DNA of 64,000 bases, taken from the NCBI GenBank assembly GCA_944326035.1, contig CALVCS010000006.1, positions 1-64,000 of the forward strand, written 5' to 3'. The first letter of the stretch is position 1; each line of letters starts with the position of its first letter. A program made the position numbers and the translations under genes. The notes beneath the pieces are model-generated. The model had not been told where the DNA came from, ran no database searches, and saw nothing but the letters and a program-made list of their open reading frames with translations. This document shows, one piece after another, positions 61,009-64,000 of the stretch. Source of the stretch: an uncultured Alistipes sp. (GTDB lineage Bacteria; Bacteroidota; Bacteroidia; Bacteroidales; Rikenellaceae).

Positions 61009-62385
61009 ATGAGCACAAATGATCCCAAAGGCAAAAGAGCTTCGTATGAACGGGCCCACCGTTACGAAGCTGCCGAAGAACGGAACTCTTTCCGTCGCGA
61101 CGATTCGAGGAGTTCGCATGAAGAGGAAGCCTCTGCTTTTTTCAAAGACCGCCGTCCGCGGACCGATCGGCCGCGTATCGGCCGCTATGAACGCAATGAC
61201 CGTGACGATCGGCACCCTCGTGCAGAGGCAGATGAACCACGTCGTCATTCGTATAATCCGAACTTTACCCGCGACAATCGTCGGGTAGATGCCCGACGGA
61301 ACGAGGATCGCCCTCGTTTTGAGCGGAGTTTCGATCGTCAGGGCGGAGGGTCGGATACGCGTCGGGAACGTTCTCGTCGGGACGACTATCGGACGTCTGC
61401 CTCGTGGGAAGATCGTCGTGGCGGTTATGATCGTCGGGATGAGGAGTCTGAAAATAGCGCACGAGAAGGCGGATATCGTCGTCAATCCGGTCGGGAGGGG
61501 GCTCGTTGGAGCACCGCTCACCGCGAAGATGCCCGGGAAGGGTGGAAACGCGATGGAGCCCCGCGGAAAGGCGAAGGACGTAATGGCCGCTACAACAAAA
61601 AGGATCGGAAACGGGGCTTCCCGACCTATGATAAGGATAATTATCCCCGTTTTGAACCGGCTCAACCGACCGGAGCGATCCGTTTGAATCGATTTATCGC
61701 CAATTCGGGGATCTGTTCGCGTCGGGAGGCCGACGACCTGATCCAAGCCGGGGTGGTGAGTGTCAATGGACAGATCGTCACCGAACTGGGGACGAAAGTG
61801 AATCCGACGGATGAAGTGCGTTTCAATGGAGAGATCATCCGGGGGGAGAAAAAGGTCTATATCTTGATGAATAAGCCGCGGGGGTATGTGACCTCGCTGG
61901 AGGATCCGCATGCCGATAAGACGGTGATGGATCTGCTCAAAGACGCTTGCAAAGAGAGAGTCTATCCGGTGGGGCGTCTGGACAAAAACAGTGTCGGGGT
62001 GTTGTTGTTCACCAACGACGGAGAGTTGACACGCCAGTTGACGCACCCCAGTTACAGCAAGAAGAAAATCTATCAGGTTACCCTCAATAAATCGGTCACC
62101 CAGGCCGATATGCAGCGTCTGGCCGACGGTATCGAACTGGAAGACGGGATGATCTACGCCGATGAGATCAGTTATGTGGGGGATAGCCATAAAGAGGTCG
62201 GCATTGAGATTCATTCGGGTCGTAACCGGATCGTGCGTCGGATGTTCGAGGCGCTGGGGTATACGGTACAGAAACTCGACCGGGTCTACTTCGGCGGCTT
62301 GACCAAGAAAAAACTGAAACGAGGCGCCTGGCGTTTTCTGACCCCGATGGAGGTCAACCGACTCAAGAGCGGCGAATATGAATAG
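61009..62385 (+). CDS. RluB/RsuA-family rRNA pseudouridine synthase with charged N-terminal extension
   Basis: 458 residues, about twice the core enzyme. Residues 1-~215 are a low-complexity Arg/Asp/Glu/Gly/Tyr region with many RRD, RDDYR, GGYDRR and RRE units, probably disordered and RNA-binding. The S4 domain is ~220-285 (LNRFIANSGICSRREADDLI). The synthase domain is ~290-450: ILMNKPRGYVTS, VYPVGRLDKNSVGVLLFTNDGELT with the catalytic Asp in GRLD, KIYQVTL, and GRNRIVRRMFEALGY. It isomerises uridine in rRNA; which position is not readable. Members with such tails are common in Bacteroidota. It is divergent from the MalY/PatB gene. Confidence 0.92.
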   Translation: MSTNDPKGKRASYERAHRYEAAEERNSFRRDDSRSSHEEEASAFFKDRRPRTDRPRIGRYERNDRDDRHPRAEADEPRRHSYNPNFTRDNRRVDARRNEDRPRFERSFDRQGGGSDTRRERSRRDDYRTSASWEDRRGGYDRRDEESENSAREGGYRRQSGREGARWSTAHREDAREGWKRDGAPRKGEGRNGRYNKKDRKRGFPTYDKDNYPRFEPAQPTGAIRLNRFIANSGICSRREADDLIQAGVVSVNGQIVTELGTKVNPTDEVRFNGEIIRGEKKVYILMNKPRGYVTSLEDPHADKTVMDLLKDACKERVYPVGRLDKNSVGVLLFTNDGELTRQLTHPSYSKKKIYQVTLNKSVTQADMQRLADGIELEDGMIYADEISYVGDSHKEVGIEIHSGRNRIVRRMFEALGYTVQKLDRVYFGGLTKKKLKRGAWRFLTPMEVNRLKSGEYE

Positions 62386-62434
62386 ATAACCGTCTGGCGG
62401 TCAAAGGTGCGGTAATAGCTTTTTCCCTTTTTTT

Positions 62435-62466
62435 CTTGGAAAAATCAAAATTAACCGCTATCTTTG
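62435..62466 (+). promoter_or_regulatory. Promoter of tRNA-Lys
   Basis: TATCTTTG (62459-62466) is an exact -7 match, with CTTG (62435-62438) 20 bases upstream as a one-off -33; the tRNA begins 17 bases later. Confidence 0.7.
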
Positions 62467-62483
62467 CCCCACAATTTGAGGAT

Positions 62484-62559
62484 GGATCTCTAGCTCAGTT
62501 GGTAGAGCACGACACTCTTAATGTTGGGGTCGTGGGTTCGAACCCCACGGGATCCACCA
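62484..62559 (+). tRNA. tRNA-Lys (anticodon CTT), CCA encoded
   Basis: Cloverleaf with acceptor GGATCTC/GGGATCC, D arm AGCTCAGTTGGTAGAGC, anticodon stem CGACA/TGTTG around loop CTCTTAA (anticodon CTT), T loop GTTCGAAC, discriminator A and encoded CCA (62557-62559). Confidence 0.96.
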
Positions 62560-62562
62560 CCG

Positions 62563-62599
62563 AAAAGCCTTGGCAACCAATCGTTGTCGAGGCTTTTTT
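62563..62599 (+). terminator. Terminator of tRNA-Lys
   Basis: AAAAGCCTTGGCAAC pairs with GTTGTCGAGGCTTTT, two positions imperfect, followed by more T. Closely resembles the tRNA-Pro terminator. Confidence 0.85.
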
Positions 62600-62849
62600 A
62601 TTATGTATGGTTCGGGGCGAAAAAGGGCCTTGGGAGACGGTGCCGGTTCAATAGGCAGGGCGGACTCCTGTCGGGCGTAAAGCAATTGATGGAGCAGAAA
62701 CGGAGTTCAGGTTCACGTCCGGTTATGGGAGCGGAGGGCTCGGGTGATGGCCCCAAGGAGAAAACGGCCGGTTTGAAGTGCGTCATAGTTTCAGAGAAAA
62801 TCCGGTTTGAGGCGCTGTCCAGCTTCATGGACGAGATTGTTCCTGTTTA

Positions 62850-63383
62850 ATGGAAAGAAATATGGAAAAAGAGAAATCGATGGAATTTAGACCGGTTCGT
62901 CGACAAGATCGTCTGCTGGAGGAGGAGCGGGCGCGTCACTTGCTCGAACAGGGAGAATATGGGGTGCTGTCGATGCATGGCGCCAATGGCTATGGGTATG
63001 GGATTCCGCTCAGTTATGTGGCGGAAGCGCAGCATCTCTATTTTCACGGGGCCCCCGAAGGATTTAAGCTCGATTCGTTGCGGGGAGATAATCGGGTGAG
63101 TTTCTGTGTGGTCGGCGCTACGCAGGTGATTCCCCGCCAATTTACGACGGCTTATGAGAGCGTCTTGGTGTTCGGTCGGATCACGGTGGTGACCGATGAT
63201 ACGGAACGGGTGCATGCCCTGCGCCAGCTGAGTGCCAAATACAGCCCGGAATACCCTCAATTGGCCGAAAAATATATCGGGGTTTCGCTGCATCGTACGA
63301 CGATTTTACGGCTGGATATCGAGCATCTCAACGGAAAGGCGAAACGTATCGCCCTCCCCATGGCCGATCCCGGCTATAAATAG
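62850..63383 (+). CDS. NimA/pyridoxamine-5'-phosphate-oxidase-like flavin protein
   Basis: 177 residues of one split-barrel flavin-binding domain. Seen: VRRQDRLLEEERARHLLEQGEYGVLSM, IPLSYVAEAQHLYFHGAPEGFKLDSLRGDNRVSFCVVG (FMN-phosphate site) and FTTAYESVLVFGRITVV. These are the marks of the NimA-like group, some of whose members reduce 5-nitroimidazoles; many others are of unknown use. ATGs at 62850, 62862 and 62880 are possible starts; the first is taken, but the conserved part begins at the third (MEFRPVRRQDR). It has no operon partner. The 250 bases before it hold no other gene. Confidence 0.85.
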   Translation: MERNMEKEKSMEFRPVRRQDRLLEEERARHLLEQGEYGVLSMHGANGYGYGIPLSYVAEAQHLYFHGAPEGFKLDSLRGDNRVSFCVVGATQVIPRQFTTAYESVLVFGRITVVTDDTERVHALRQLSAKYSPEYPQLAEKYIGVSLHRTTILRLDIEHLNGKAKRIALPMADPGYK

Positions 63384-63586
63384 CGCCTGAGCGGTCGGAG
63401 ATCGTCCGCTGGCTGGCGGACCCCTGAGCCCGGAGGACGACCACAGGGTCATAGCGGATGGGAATCCCCGGAGGGTTTGGTTCAGAATACCTTGTAGAAA
63501 GAGAAAGGGAGAGTGGCTTGCGACCTGCGGGGTGAAATTTGCCTGAAATTTCGGGAACAAACGGGCTCGGAATTCGAATTTTTCGC

Positions 63587-63594
63587 TACCTTTG
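63587..63594 (+). promoter_or_regulatory. -7 promoter element of the second Tat Gfo/Idh gene
   Basis: TACCTTTG (exact), 46 bases before the ATG at 63641. Confidence 0.6.
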
Positions 63595-63601
63595 AAAAAT
63601 A

Positions 63602-63632
63602 GACATAACTACCAAAAACGGACATAACTACC
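63602..63632. repeat. Direct repeat, 19-base period, in the leader of the second Gfo/Idh gene
   Basis: GACATAACTACC at 63602-63613 and 63621-63632. It lies just downstream of the -7 element, so it would be transcribed. Confidence 0.65.
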
Positions 63633-63640
63633 CTCTCATT

Positions 63641-64000
63641 ATGAACAAAAAAAATACCCTGAGTCGTCGAGATTTTTTAAAAAGTACCGCCATTGGCGTC
63701 ATCGGGGCCGCTGCAGCGCCCGGTCTGTTGACCTCCTGTAGCAGCTCGGCCAATGACAAGAAATATCCCAAGGCCGAAGTGCCGGAATTACTGCCGATGG
63801 CCCCCGATGGGCGTCCGCTCAAAGCCGGATTGATCGGGTGTGGCGGTCGAGGTACCGGAGCCGCCTTCAACTTCCTGGATACGGGGAATGGGGTGGATGT
63901 CGTGATGTTGGCCGATATTTTCGACGATAAGTTGCAGGCTTGTCGCCAGGCCCTGAAAGAGAAACGAAATGTCGTCATCCCGGACGAAGCTTGTTTCGTC
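63641..64000 (+). CDS. Second Tat-exported Gfo/Idh/MocA oxidoreductase lipoprotein (5' part)
   Basis: The first 120 residues are in the window; the frame runs off the edge. The start MNKKNTLSRRDFLKSTAIG is a twin-arginine signal, followed by a hydrophobic run and a lipobox ending LLTSC (Cys ~33). Mature sequence continues with RPLKAGLIGCGGRGTGAAFNFL, the Rossmann dinucleotide loop, and DVVMLADIFDDKLQ. It closely parallels the gene at 19559 in layout: Tat-lipo signal, a 'PLM/PMA...DGxPLKAG' linker, GCGGRG. It is probably a functional relative with a different substrate. No cytochrome gene is visible next to it in the window. Confidence 0.9.
   Translation, partial: MNKKNTLSRRDFLKSTAIGVIGAAAAPGLLTSCSSSANDKKYPKAEVPELLPMAPDGRPLKAGLIGCGGRGTGAAFNFLDTGNGVDVVMLADIFDDKLQACRQALKEKRNVVIPDEACFV

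Noticed and set aside
62436..62654. Small protein with SLAQLVEHDTLNVGVVGSNP-type sequence
   Set aside because: This is the classic false translation through a tRNA gene (tRNA-Lys).

Overview
This window is a chromosomal stretch of a Bacteroidota bacterium, most likely order Bacteroidales. A Rikenellaceae-like genome is possible, but family rank cannot be settled by reading. The evidence is: promoters of the Bacteroidota type (TAnnTTTG at -7, once with a TTTG at exactly 19 bases spacing); phylum-typical proteins (PorX, DUF4290, DUF4296, DUF4837, a Big_5/Ig-like lipoprotein, a PorT-like beta-barrel, a TonB-dependent receptor with an N-terminal carboxypeptidase-regulatory-like domain, a TamB/TamA pair); and almost no Shine-Dalgarno sequences. 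The bulk of the window is GC-rich. The first ~1.8 kb is visibly AT-richer and looks horizontally acquired.

Layout. 1-1.8 kb: the integrase end of an integrative element beside the 3' end of tRNA-Pro(GGG). 2.4-9.6 kb: a DUF4861 glycan-related protein, a tRNA-Glu/rpsT transcript, a small membrane protein, an aminotransferase, a GH29 fucosidase lipoprotein and a propeller-like lipoprotein. 9.9-17.4 kb: the TamB-TamA envelope assembly pair, overlapping by 8 bases. 17.9-22.3 kb: a compact operon of a four-haem NapC/NrfH-type cytochrome fused to an FGE/SUMF1-fold domain, a Tat-exported Gfo/Idh/MocA lipoprotein, a WbuC-like cupin and a Tat-exported TIM-barrel lipoprotein. 22.6-26.3 kb: flippase, dut, holB, folK. 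26.6-35.0 kb: a leftward cluster of eight genes (DUF4290, smpB, Ig-like lipoprotein, PorT-like barrel, rbfA, LolC/E-type permease, DUF4296 lipoprotein, amidohydrolase).

35.3-49 kb: a divergent sigma-54-type regulator with altered key motifs, class II ribonucleotide reductase nrdJ behind an exported propeller glycosidase, folB, uvrC, ubiX, a polysaccharide deacetylase, a DUF4837 lipoprotein, ugd and a sodium:solute symporter. 49-53.6 kb: a beta-helix-like lipoprotein downstream of a TonB-dependent receptor, behind a promoter region with nested GTTAA palindromes. 54-64 kb: porX, tsaE, clpB, a YqaA/DedA protein, a MalY/PatB enzyme, an RluB-type pseudouridine synthase with a long charged N-terminus, tRNA-Lys(CTT), a NimA-like flavin protein, and the start of a second Tat-exported Gfo/Idh/MocA lipoprotein.

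The most interesting candidate system is the 17.9-22.3 kb operon. It combines exported NAD(P)-binding-fold sugar enzymes with a membrane tetrahaem cytochrome that carries its own soluble domain. This suggests envelope-located sugar or glycoside redox chemistry coupled to the quinone pool. That function is inference; only the gene and domain make-up is visible.
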